In this document: positions 34,459-44,335 of the stretch, piece by piece | How positions within the stretch are numbered: position 1 is the first letter of the stretch | Layout of the letters: each line of letters begins with the position of its first letter | Source of the DNA: Laccaria trichodermophora | Taxonomy: Eukaryota; Basidiomycota; Agaricomycetes; Agaricales; Hydnangiaceae | Assembly (NCBI GenBank): GCA_018417955.1 | Contig: JACTVC010000001.1 | Coordinates: forward strand, 806,001-870,000 | Reading direction: 5' to 3' | DNA: 64,000 nucleotides | The notes under the pieces: model-generated | The model's input: only the letters and a program-made list of their open reading frames with translations | What the model was told of the DNA's origin: nothing | Database searches by the model: none | Program-made: the position numbers and the translations under genes

Positions 34459-35764
34459 TGCTTTCACGACTACAATGCCCTGTGGAGCTGAGGCCGGTTC
34501 ATGTCACCTCCCCAGAATCAATCCCAGATCTCATAGCAGTAGTAGAACTCTCCTGTGTATGCACGGTCCTGAAAGAGGTTGACATGCATGATGTGAGGAG
34601 CTGTGTTAAGACTTTTCAGTGTGCCGGAATGACAACGTTGAGGTAGTGACAATATTTGAGGATTTCAAATAATTTGGGAGTATTGGGGTTGACCAGGGGT
34701 TGACAAGCTGCCTTTTCAGCAAGATGACTTTCTCTGACCAGTGCTTGCCAGTAAATTGCTTGCCACATTGAGACACCATTAATCGAAGAGTGATTCACAA
34801 GCGATGAGGCTGCGTCAGTTCTGTCACATTGGGACAGAAGATAAATGCCACGCAATGTTGAGAGCTCCTCTCTCTCTTTGAAAGGTGGGGTCTTCTTCTC
34901 AGATGTTCAATCATTTTGCCAGGAGTTCAGGATAAAGTCCTAACCCTTCCCTTCTGAAGTCACTGAGAGAAGAGGAGTAGATTGCCAAGCTGTTGGTAAA
35001 GTATGAACATTTCCATATAATTTGAGTCAGTAGAGATGCATGTACCTTTGTCCTGCATTGTGCCCTCAACTCCTGTTGTATTGTACATGTGTTGGCTTGG
35101 TAATGATACGAAAATGTGCCATGTTGTAGATGAGACGGTCAGGACAAGTTCAATTCTCTGGGTTATGAGAAGTCTCAGGAGAACTTGTGAGCGACTCCTG
35201 CATTGGGGGTTTTGATCATGGATTTTGTTACCACGTTGGGTGGTGGGGGTTTTGCTATCATCAACTTCATATCAGAGTCTGACATCGGGAGACTAGGTTT
35301 TGCTGGACAATTAGCTGATTGAAATAGTGATGCTGTGTTTTTTAGCTGGTAAATTCTTGTTTTGCTTATGGAGAGCGAAGTTATTATTCGAACTTTACGT
35401 TCTTGGACTCTCCAGATAAATAGAAAGTAGGTCTAAATTAAAAAAAAAAGAATGTAAAAAAGCATTATGTTTTTGTTGAGCTATTTACGTTTAGCTGCTC
35501 ACCAAGTTGCAGCTCAAATGAGCCAGCTTTTTTTCAAAGCCAGTTGAATATCTCAATTTAATCTCGGTCGTTCTTGGCGATCTTTTTTTAAAATTTTAGA
35601 TCTACTTCTCATCTACACGGAAAGTTTAAGAACATAAAATTTGAGTCAAAACTCCGCTCTGTATAAACGAAACAAAAAATAAGCCATTAAAAAAACATGG
35701 CAACACTAGATTGAAACAGCTCCCCAGTGAATCAACCTCAACCCCTCCCCAGACGCATCACATG
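34459..35764. other. Non-coding stretch
   Basis: No convincing frame on either strand. Simple AT-rich sequence increases after 35400. Nothing recognisable. Confidence 0.4.
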
Positions 35765-35923
35765 TGTCGGAAAAAACTATTTGGCCTTATAGTCATTTCT
35801 TGTTGATTACCTGCATTACTTGCCTTATAAGGTTAAAATTTGACTATTACAAGGCCCTTATAAGGCAAGTAAGGCAGTTAATCAACAAGAAACCATTATA
35901 AGGCCAAATAGTTTTTTCCGACA
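35765..35923. mobile_element. 159-base foldback MITE
   Basis: Begins TGTCGGAAAAAACTATTTGG and ends with its reverse complement (…GTTTTTTCCGACA). The arms match over about 70 bases each with few mismatches and leave a loop of roughly 15 bases. As single strands they would form a near-perfect hairpin. No coding capacity. A target duplication could not be defined from the flanks. Confidence 0.85.
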
Positions 35924-36148
35924 TTGACTTGTTGATATCTTATCTAACCATCAAAGTAACACTTACATGTCATTTTGACAAAGTTTCTACACCTCAGTAA
36001 TGATAAATCTTGTGTATAGATGGATGGAGTGTTCTAGGGTAAGATATGTAGGGTTATGCATAATTGATCATAGTTTAGTTCCAGTGTTTGGTTTATTTGA
36101 TCTTGTTTGACCTCAGTGCTGTGCATGTGCTCAACAAAATATTACACA

Positions 36149-36977
36149 TAGTGTTTACAGGTCCAGTCCATAGGACCGAAAAAAAAACATGGACTGGACT
36201 GAACCGGACCATGGACCAGTCTTTTTTCGGTTGCAGTTGCCCAAATTTGGGGTTGGTCCAGTTGCTGGTTGCCTCATTTCAAAAATCTTTTAAAACCATT
36301 CAAAGACCGGTTTAAATCGGTTGCAACCAGTTAAACTGTCACGTGCGTTACATAGCCTTGTAACCACGTTTTTTACCTTTAATTGGGTTTTTGGTTCATC
36401 AAAAACAGTTAAGAACTGAGAAAGATATAACCAAATCCATTTTGGCACAAATACTTGTTTGTGCAACTTGTACCAGAATGACTTTAATTCTAACTCACTC
36501 AAACTTTCATTATTTTGCTTGATTCAATTTTTGGATATTGACATTTTAACTATGAAAATATACTCACCATCTATCAATATATGGTATGCATCAAATAATT
36601 TACAGTTGCCACATTACATTCTGCCTGAGTCTTTAGGAGATGTAATTCGGTTTCAGTCATAGCTATGTCAAACCTTCATTAAATTTCTTAAAAATTGGTG
36701 GAATGATGGGTATTTATATGTTTTACTATGATATATAACCAGTTTATTTTTTACAGTAATAATAATTGAGATACAAATGGTTTATATTGCTATGACAAAT
36801 TTTACACAAAAAGACCGGTCTGAATTGGTCTGAACATGGTCCATGGACTGCAAAAGACCGGTCCTAGGTGGTCCGGTTTGGTTCCCTCAATATCTGGGTT
36901 GGTTCTGGACCAGTTGCAGTCCATGGTTGCGTGTTTTCGGGGCAAAAAACCAGACTTAACTGGACCTGCGAACACTA
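36149..36977. mobile_element. Non-autonomous hAT-like element, 829 bases
   Basis: The ends are TAGTGTTTACAGGTCCAGT on the left and, as reverse complement on the right, TAGTGTTCGCAGGTCCAGT. The element is bordered on both sides by the 8-base duplication ATTACACA (36141-36148 and 36978-36985). A TIR starting T/CAGTGTT and an 8-base target duplication are the hallmarks of the hAT superfamily. Copies of TGGTCCA, GGACCGG and their complements crowd both subterminal regions, as expected for transposase-binding sites. There is no transposase frame inside. Confidence 0.88.
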
Positions 36978-36985
36978 ATTACACA

Positions 36986-37677
36986 AGTCCAAAGTCAGCG
37001 ACACTTGCTGGCTAGCTTGGATATACACAAGCTTTAGACCTGTGTCTACGCCATGGTGCTTGCTGCACTCAACTGTTGCTTCGACACAGGTCACAGCTTG
37101 CCGGGGGCAAGCCCCCTGGACCCCCTGGTACGCTTCATCAATAATACAGCTGTCACAAAGAATGACGTAGTCTCAGAAGCCTTTGGCTTTGACCAGTGAC
37201 CTTCAGGAACTTCCCTGTCAGTGTCATGTCCAAGTCATGTCAGCCGTTGCTGTGATTGATGTGATGATGTCCAAATAAGCCAAAGCATGGCAACAGTTGC
37301 CAAACAGTGACAGCTCTGAGCTTTGAAATCTTTTTGATCCTGACCCCCATTCCCGCCCAGTCTTCCTCATTGATACTCCCCTCAGCCTCGTCTACACTCC
37401 CCTCAGCCTCGTTGACGCAGCATCCACATGACATGCATGCCGCGTATGGATGCAAAAATGCCCAGCCACCAGAGAGCAACACAAGAGACACAATGGCAAC
37501 ATGCCCAAATGCGACATGCAACCAACCAAATGACTGACATTGACTGTACGCGACCGACGCATAGAGCGAAAATGCCCAGACACGAGGGACGTGACACAAG
37601 AGACGTGACGGCAACATGCCCAAACCAATCGCGACACATCGTGCTAAGATGCCCAGACACAGAAAACCCGACACAAG
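36986..37677. other. Unassigned stretch with short tandem repeats
   Basis: Contains a short tandem duplication CTCCCCTCAGCCTCGT (37370-37412) and repeated ATGCCCA/GACAC words (37480-37680). These give spurious open frames on both strands. No gene is supported. Confidence 0.4.
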
Positions 37678-37980
37678 GCCACAAGTATTAGTTACCTTAC
37701 CCCACTAACACTGAGCCCCCCGACCATACAAACAGACCATAGTTGATGGTGCCTGCTGATGAGCCCATGGATCAGTTGACCCCATCAAAGGTGGACCGGC
37801 CATCAAGACTCTCTTAGGACTGGTACTGTGCATCGGCCGAGAAGTGTACCCCATGAATTGACATAGCTAAAAATGCCTTGGATCCTGGGTCAACTGATCT
37901 CTTCATGGATTGGGCTCAACATGTGTCATGGGTCAGCTGAAGAGCTCTAAATCCCATGCATCGTGGATCAGCCCACAGCC
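37678..37980. repeat. Dispersed repeat, copy 1 (copy 2 at 60368)
   Basis: From GCCACAAGTATTAGT the sequence matches 60368-60690 in the same orientation. Shared blocks include ACAAACAG.CCATAGTTG, GGTGCCTGCTGATGAGCC, TTGACCCCATCAAA and GTGGATCAGCCCA. It is about 80 percent alike by eye. The abrupt shared left edge suggests one end of a mobile element. Confidence 0.6.
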
Positions 37981-38402
37981 GTCTCATTTTTATTTGCCAA
38001 GTTTACCTCGGCTTTTCATTGCCGGTCATGGTCCAGTCTTCTGTCATGCAGTTTACTGGGTCCATCACCTACCAAGAAGCCGAGCACGGTGACATGGTCA
38101 GTCAGCTAGTACCCCATGAATTGACGTTGCTAAATATGCCTTGGATCCTGGGTCAACCTGTCTCTTCATGGAATGGGCTCATGTGTCATGGGTCTGCTGG
38201 GGAGCTTTGAATCCCATGCAGCGTGGATCAGCCAAACCTGGTCCCATCCAGTTGACACTACGGCCCAGTTTCGTTTTCACTCAGGTTTTATTTGCCAAGT
38301 TGCTCAAACATTACCTCAGCTTTTCTTTGCCAGTCATGGTCCAGTCTTCGGTCATGCAGTTTACTGGGTCCATGACTTCCCAAAAAGCCGAGCACGGTGA
38401 CG
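37848..38402. repeat. Two tandem copies of a roughly 250-300-base unit
   Basis: Units start with CCCCATGAATTGAC (about 37848 and 38111) and run to GCCGAGCACGGTGAC (about 38094 and 38402). Both contain GCCTTGGATCCTGGGTCAAC and TCATGGTCCAGTCTTC. The second copy carries an extra insertion near 38240-38300. The open frames here arise from the repeat and are not considered genes. Confidence 0.7.
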
Positions 38403-38853
38403 TTCACAGTTACTGCCAATACATATGACTTGAGGCTGTGAGATATATTATGCACACCCCCGGTTCAAAATCCCTACCAAGTTTATACCGACCAATGTTT
38501 CTTGTAAACATACCTATGTTGGAACGGGTCTGGCTCAAACAACCGTACTCGGCTGCCTAAAATAAACGCCAAGCTGTGTTACTGTGCTGGTCCATCAGAC
38601 AAAGTTGCTCCAAGATTTCCCGGCTTTTCTCTGCCGGTCACAGTTTACTGTGTCGTGAAAGAAGCCCAGGCCTTACTGCTTTCATTATTATGTCCACCAC
38701 AGGACTTCATATCAAATAAGCCCAAAAAAAAATTAAAGATTGTCCAAGAAATATACATGTATTCTACTAACTATTAAGTAGAGGGAGTTTGGACATCATT
38801 AGGAGTTTGGACATCATTGTTTGTAACTTGCTGGCGGTCAGATTTTTGAATCC

Positions 38854-39915
38854 TCACAAAGTAGAGGACTTACTCTGTGCAGGGGTTTGAAGTGCGGCTT
38901 CGAGTTTCTGTAGCCGAGGTGACTTCCTATTACCCCCAATGTAAGGACCGGGCAAACTTGCCCGGGTTGGAGGAACTGGGTTCGGCGCCAACAGAATGAC
39001 CACTGGGCTCTCAGATGCTAGAGGCAGAATGACAGCCGGGGTCGGAGAGACTTGCGCGTGATTGGTTGGAACTGGGTTTGGCAGAACGACGCCCGGGGTC
39101 GGGGAGACTTGTGCCTGCTGGGTTTTCTGACCGCGGTCGGGTGAGACTGAGCGATCGGTATTGATGCCAGTGTGCTTCTTCTCCTTGTTGCCGAGGAACT
39201 GGATAATAAGCGATTCCAGACTTGATTGGCAAGCACCGAGCTGCAGGTTGAGCTCTGAAATTGTGGTGACCGATTTGGTGAGGTCGTGGAGTGTTACCTC
39301 GGCAGTTTCGATGTGGCTTGCGAGTTTCTCAAAGCCCTGGGTGAGACTCTCTTGTAACGCAGCTGGCGTAGTCTCCCACTTGTTCTCCAGTGTCTTAACG
39401 GCTTCCCTCACCTCGGCTTCCAGTCTCTGGTGATCACTTCGGATGGACTGCAAATCTTCTTGTGTTTCCTTCCAACACATGTGGGCAGACTCTTCAATAC
39501 GGTCCATCCAGCGAGTCGCTCCAGTGATTTTTTCTTCCTGAAACCAAACAGTGGATTCCAGACTTGAAATTTTCTCCATGAGAGGACAGCTAGCCATCTC
39601 TTGATCTTGCATAAACCGGGTAACCTCTTCGAGCGCCAAAAGACGTTGTGAAAGGGTCACGGGTGAGTCAATCACCGGGGGGAGAAGGGCACTTGGATCA
39701 ATATCTTGTTTTCGGACCACAAATGCCGAATACTCCCACATACTAGGGGTAGACGACTCCATGACGCTGACTTGTGCTTGTTGGTCTTGGAGTTTCTGCA
39801 GGAGGTCGGCTTGGCCGTGAGCAAGTCTTCTGATCTCCTGCTGCATCGTCTGCATGTCAAAGTTCGGTGGGGGGCTCAAGGACCTAAAGTCAATCCTCTT
39901 CTGATAGAGCGCCAT
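38854..39915 (-). CDS. Coiled-coil protein, unknown, third ORF of a chain
   Basis: 353 codons from ATG 39915 to TAG 38854-38856. The middle two thirds is predicted coiled coil by eye (repeated Leu/Glu/Gln heptads such as LQSIRSDHQRLEAEVREAV). The C-terminus is Pro-rich, with a doubled (AQVSPTP.VVLP) motif, and ends basic. It starts five bases after the stop of the upstream ORF. Such Gag-like or structural proteins are common in large transposons. No catalytic motif is visible and a role is not assigned. Confidence 0.55.
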   Translation of the reverse strand: MALYQKRIDFRSLSPPPNFDMQTMQQEIRRLAHGQADLLQKLQDQQAQVSVMESSTPSMWEYSAFVVRKQDIDPSALLPPVIDSPVTLSQRLLALEEVTRFMQDQEMASCPLMEKISSLESTVWFQEEKITGATRWMDRIEESAHMCWKETQEDLQSIRSDHQRLEAEVREAVKTLENKWETTPAALQESLTQGFEKLASHIETAEVTLHDLTKSVTTISELNLQLGACQSSLESLIIQFLGNKEKKHTGINTDRSVSPDRGQKTQQAQVSPTPGVVLPNPVPTNHAQVSPTPAVILPLASESPVVILLAPNPVPPTRASLPGPYIGGNRKSPRLQKLEAALQTPAQSKSSTL

Positions 39916-39920
39916 GTCAA

Positions 39921-41495
39921 CTAAGTTTTCAAGTTGAGAATCATGGGAAATGAGAAAACAACTTGAAGCTTATGATGAACCTCCTTGGGATCTGGTGGGC
40001 TGACCTGCCGAGAACGAGATACCGAACGCGAACCTTCCGGCCGGGAAGTGACCTCGGTCTGCTTGACAGGTGGGGGTGTAAAGCTTTGTTGCATATAATT
40101 GACAGCCAAACCCAATTCTATAAACGAAGTCAGCAAAGAATAATGAATAATGAGTTTTATGAAATTTTTACCCGGCCGCACTGGTAACTCGGGCACGATC
40201 CACTCCATCTCACTGGCTGGCAGCCCAAACTCCCGGCCCTTTCCTTTGTCAGTGCTGGTACCGACCTCGGTCTCAGTGCTCTTGAAAATCGCCGATGTGT
40301 GTGGTGTGGGTGGCTCAATGATTATGGTGGGAGTCACCCAGCCCACATCTTTGTCGGCTTTTGGAATGGCACCGATCTCGGTTCCCTCATGTTTGACTTC
40401 GGCCATCTCAATGTCGATACCACCCTCAGACTGCTTTTGGTTCCCCTTTCCCATTGTCGGACCAACCTCCATGTCCATGTCAATCGCATGCTCCGCATCA
40501 TGCCCAACTTCAGCCATTTCGACATCCTTGCCCTTGTCTTTGACATCCTGCTTCACCTTCTTCACCTTGGGCTTGGGCTTTGACCTCGCTTTCTTCCTCA
40601 CGATCTTCACTTGGGCGTCTCCCCCGGAGACTGTGGCCGTTTCAACATCCTGCAACCCCTTTTGGATCTCGTCTTCCACCTCACTGTCCGTGTCCTTTTT
40701 CTTGGTTACTGCAGACTTGGTTACTGCATATGTGCAGGTCGTCTTACCCGTGCTGCAGGTGAAGCAGGATCCTTGTTGTGGGGGGGAACGGATAGCGCAT
40801 GGAACAATGTCTCGATCTTGGCGTTTGCTGCAGGCCAGACAGGGTATATCCGCGAGCTGATAATTGCCTTTTGCAATCGCGGCATTCTGATTCTCCAAAC
40901 GCTTGGCAGTTTTGGCTTGCCTTAAAGCAGCCATGGCAGTCTTGGGAGGACCGGCATCGGGGTCTAACTTGGGATATCGCATAAGACCGACACTGGGTGT
41001 CATGCAGGAGAACTGGGGCTGGGACGCGCGTGGTATCTCCACCTTGACTGCCGACTTCGGCTTCACTGGTTCGTCCTCACTGCTGCTGCTGATGTACTCC
41101 GCGCTCACGATTCTAGTCTTCTTTGTCCTGGCTTCGATCGAGTCCCCTTTTCTTTTTTTGCTTTGGACTGAGGTGGAGGGGGCAGCGGTGTCGTCAGGAG
41201 TCACCTCTGATCGTGGCTGGGCGCTGGACCCGGCCTCGGGTTTCTTTCGCTGAGACTTTGTCTTACTCTTGGACTTTGTTTCAGCTGCTGGCACAGGATT
41301 GGTTGATTTTGCCCGAGGCAGAGTTGGTTTTGTTGGGGCCGGGAGCGATGATGAAGCTGTCGGTACCGGCAATGGGGGAGTTGGGACTGTGACTGGGAGC
41401 GATGAATTGGCCGAAGATGGAGGTAAAGGGGGAGAGGGACTGGCATAACCTTCCATAAAGAAGGTAGGGGTGGTGGGTTGTGGGATCGAGAACAT
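39921..41495 (-). CDS. Pro/Ser/Lys-rich protein with a Cys cluster, second ORF of a chain
   Basis: 524 codons from ATG 41495 (MFSIPQPTTPTFFMEGY) to TAG 39921. The N-terminus is Pro/Ser-rich, followed by Lys-rich blocks that look like nuclear localisation signals. A Cys cluster, CLACSKRQDRDIVPC with a downstream CFTCSTGKTTC, may bind zinc. The remainder is acidic with repeated DIEMAEV-type pieces. It begins 24 bases after the stop of the small upstream ORF and ends five bases before the next ATG. An intron near the 3' end that fuses it to the next ORF cannot be excluded, although no in-frame splice was found. It is probably transposon-encoded, given the neighbours. Confidence 0.55.
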   Translation of the reverse strand: MFSIPQPTTPTFFMEGYASPSPPLPPSSANSSLPVTVPTPPLPVPTASSSLPAPTKPTLPRAKSTNPVPAAETKSKSKTKSQRKKPEAGSSAQPRSEVTPDDTAAPSTSVQSKKRKGDSIEARTKKTRIVSAEYISSSSEDEPVKPKSAVKVEIPRASQPQFSCMTPSVGLMRYPKLDPDAGPPKTAMAALRQAKTAKRLENQNAAIAKGNYQLADIPCLACSKRQDRDIVPCAIRSPPQQGSCFTCSTGKTTCTYAVTKSAVTKKKDTDSEVEDEIQKGLQDVETATVSGGDAQVKIVRKKARSKPKPKVKKVKQDVKDKGKDVEMAEVGHDAEHAIDMDMEVGPTMGKGNQKQSEGGIDIEMAEVKHEGTEIGAIPKADKDVGWVTPTIIIEPPTPHTSAIFKSTETEVGTSTDKGKGREFGLPASEMEWIVPELPVRPGKNFIKLIIHYSLLTSFIELGLAVNYMQQSFTPPPVKQTEVTSRPEGSRSVSRSRQVSPPDPKEVHHKLQVVFSFPMILNLKT

Positions 41496-41519
41496 TTTGG
41501 TCCAATCAACCGATCCCGC

Positions 41520-41842
41520 TCAGGCCATTTCCGTGTATGCCAAAATCCATAGGTGGTTGAGCCACTGGGCCACGTTATACCACATATTCTTGTTGATGAG
41601 CAAATGTACAAGTCGTTCCTGTAGGAGAAAGAGATCTAATTTCAATCAATAAATTATTGGTAGTCACTCACAGCTTTCCCATATGCATCATCTTCCAACA
41701 TCCATTCGTGAGCCAGAAGACCTTCCCTGTGACGGTTGTAAAAGTTCAAAAGGGTGGAGGTGGCCACCCTAACATCCTCCAAGAATCTGGGAGTGAGGGT
41801 GTGGGCCTGTTGAGCCGCTTGAGTAAGTTCAGCAGTGGACAT
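41520..41842 (-). CDS. Small helical protein, first ORF of a chain
   Basis: Exon 1 is 41672-41842, from ATG (MSTAELTQAAQQAHTL). It is spliced at a canonical GTGAGT donor to exon 2, 41520-41618 (ERLVHLLINKNMWYNVAQWL), and gives 89 residues. The content is helical with no known motif. Its TGA is followed after 24 bases by the ATG of the next ORF. It is unrecognised. The good splice junction and coding-like composition support it as real. Confidence 0.5.
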
Positions 41843-42283
41843 GGTAACTGGGAATGGGACGATTGAGGGTGAATGTGTGCGTCGGAATGGGACAATGGTG
41901 AAAGTGAAATCAAAGTTGTAAACGCGGTCACGTGGTGGCGTTACTTCAACCGAGATCCGCAGAATGTTCAACCGAGATCTGCAGAATGTTCCATGGCCGA
42001 TCTGCAGTGGCTTGCTTTCCCACCGTTGAAAAACAATGCATCTTCATCACAAACCACACAGTGCAATCCCAGGAAAAGCTATCTATTCTCTGACTGATAT
42101 GTCTCTAACAAATCCAGGTATTGTCCCTACTCCACACCAAGGATTGTCTACTTAATGTAAATAAACAGAAGCTGTGATGAAAGACCAAGAAATGAAGGAT
42201 GGTATGTTTTATCTACTCTTGTCGGCTAACCAGTGCTAACCATATCTTAGGAACGGCTGCGGCTCTACCCCCTCTTCAACCAA

Positions 42284-43556
42284 GTGGTGAGTTCCAGTCG
42301 GTGACAGAAAACTAGCCAAACCTAAATTCTGGGTGGCCAATAGGACAGAGCCAAGAATCCGAACTAATGGAAGTGGACGTCCCATCCTCGGCTCCTCACA
42401 GATCCATTTTCAATTTGAAAGAAAGTTCCAACCCATTCACCCCAGCCTCGGCTCACCAATCCATTTTCGAGTTTCAAAAAGTTGGCACTTCAGCTGTTGC
42501 CCCGGCCTCGGCTGGTCAGCCATCGATTTTTGATTTTCAGCAAGTGGGCACTTCAACGAATGTGCCGCCTGTTCCCCCGTCCTCGGCTCGTCAGCCATCC
42601 ATTTTCGATTTCCAGAAGCCTGGCAGATCTGCACCAGCCTTGGCTCCATCAATTTTCGATTTTCAGCAAGTGGGCACTTTAACGAATGTGCCGCCTGTTT
42701 CCCCATCCTCAGCTCATCAGCCATCCATTTTCAATTTCCAGCAGCCTGGCAGATCTGCACCGGCCTCGGCGAATAACGGATCGATTTTCGATTTTCAGCA
42801 AGTGGAGACTTCAAAGAATGTGCCGCCTGTTCCCCCGTCCTCGGCTCGTCAGCCATCCATTTTCGATTTCCAGAAGCCTGACAACCCCGCACCAGCCTCG
42901 GCTAATAAAGTATCCCCTTTCGATTTACAAGTCCATTGTTCATTTACCCCGGCCTCGGCTGTTCAGCCTTCCATTGATTTTCAAACACCTGGCACGCCTG
43001 CCCCAGCTCCTGCCTCTGACAAACCAGGCATGTCTACCCCTGGCGCCTCGGGGTCCAACCACCATCCGGACACACAGTGTATCATCAGTACTCTGGGATC
43101 ACGGAAGCATCTGACGAAATCACAAGAGGCCAAATTGCAACTCCAGGCCCAAGGAAGAGCTGCCATTCTGCCAACTCGGCCAGGCAATGCCCTCGTTTTC
43201 GGCCTGGCCCCTGTCTTTCTCTACACTCAAGAGAGGACAACACCACGCCCACCACCTTTGACCAAATTGTTGGACTTGGATCCAAACTCCCCACGTGCAA
43301 GGGGTTTATGTCGCAAGTACAATATCAAGGTTGTGTCTGATGACAGCATTGGTGATCGCACGGGCGTGGTAGCCAAGGTCGTTCAGGCAATTGGCAAAGT
43401 GTGGGAAAGAGCTATGGACCCTGAGGCTTCATCCGACCCTTCGATTAGGAGTTTGCAGGCTGCCTTCGATAAATTGCTGACGAGGGGAGATGAGTTTACC
43501 GAGATGGATCGTATGGATCTTATTCATCATAGCTAAATTCACCAGGAGGCACTCAG
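42284..43556. repeat. Segmental duplication, copy 1 (copy 2 at 59103-60367)
   Basis: Homology with 59103 onward starts abruptly at GAGTTCCAGTCGGT in both copies and covers the SIFDFQ-repeat frame. It stops near the coding 3' end, where copy 2 runs into the dispersed repeat that also occurs at 37678. The two copies are in the same orientation and about 90 percent or more alike by eye. Confidence 0.85.
42367..43536 (+). pseudogene. SIFDFQ-repeat protein, C-terminally truncated copy 1
   Basis: 389 codons from ATG 42367. The N-terminal half has about seven imperfect repeats of 25-40 residues with the core QPSIFDFQ(Q/K)(V/P)G(T/R)S, separated by Pro/Ala-rich linkers. The C-terminal half (LGSRKHLTKSQEAKLQLQAQ onward) is a non-repetitive domain. 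The frame ends at TAA 43534-43536, where copy 2 has GAA. The same frame continues sensibly to a second stop, TGA 43699-43701, and on to TAG 43771-43773, so about 77 codons appear cut off. FG-like repeats recall nucleoporins, but no known domain was recognised. It probably belongs to the transposon neighbourhood. Upstream small exons (about 42100-42283) are possible. Confidence 0.6.
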
Positions 43557-43880
43557 ATCCCTTCCTGACAGCATAGTGACAACGAGCCATTATCGGTATG
43601 TTTTGGCAACCTTGAGGAGGGAGAAAGACCAGTTGCGTGAACAAATTGATTCAGACCGTGATCTGGTTGCAGCAATGGACGCTACTTTAGAAGCACTATG
43701 ACCATTCATCCCAGACGAGATCCCAGACAAGGGGAAGGGGAGGGACAAAAGGGATGGACCAGGGTTCAAGTAGAAGATTAGATCACAATACCGAGGTTGG
43801 TTCACTATGTAGTTTGCACCCAGGCGCGGTGGAAGAATTAGTCAAAAGAGGACGTTCCCACCCAGGCATGGTTGCTTAAC

Positions 43881-44335
43881 TTGACCAATGAAACTTTCTT
43901 GGACCAGGTGGAATGGCCACTTGCTTCAGCAAATCTTTTTTGACTGTTCTCGGGTTACTATACCGACCCCTGCAGAAACCTTGCCTTTCATGATAGGAAA
44001 AGTTGATCAACTACGAAAAGCAGGATATCACCTTGTGGGACTTGAACCCAGGACCTGACCATCGGCTGCTGAAGTACATCAGCATTTAACCACTCAGTCA
44101 AGGTGACTTGAGAAATCAGACATTCTCCGACCCAAATGAGTCAGATTACATTGAACATGCTATGTATTTCGCACCTGGGCATGGATGACTAACATCATTA
44201 TATGATAGGTTTAACTGACGAATGAAACTTTCTTGGACCGGGTGGAACGAACACTTTCTTCAGCAATCTTTTTTGACCGTTCTCGGGTTACTATACCGAG
44301 TTCCCCTGTAGAAACCTTGCCTTTCATGATCGGAC
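43881..44335. repeat. Duplicated 3' gene end with an intervening tRNA-like insert
   Basis: 43881-44002 is a degenerate direct copy of 44213-44335. Both contain TGAAACTTTCTTGGACC, CTTCAGCAA, TTCTCGGGTTACTATACCGA and GAAACCTTGCCTTTCATGAT. The right copy is the coding 3' end of the minus-strand gene that stops at 44211. The left copy is non-coding and carries the tRNA-like sequence beside it. Confidence 0.75.
44027..44107 (-). ncRNA. tRNA-Ser-like sequence, probably a SINE or pseudogene
   Basis: Read on the minus strand it begins GTCACCTTGACTGAGTGGTT and has a B box GGGTTCAAGTCC. The first seven bases (GTCACCT) pair with AGGTGAT at the end, with one wobble. The 5' end resembles fungal tRNA-Ser. 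The anticodon arm is irregular (a six-base loop), so a functional tRNA is unlikely. It looks like a tRNA-derived repeat. Confidence 0.5.

Noticed and set aside
37240..38400. Several 60-140-codon open frames
   Set aside because: They follow tandem repeats and appear on both strands. None shows a motif or consistent splicing.
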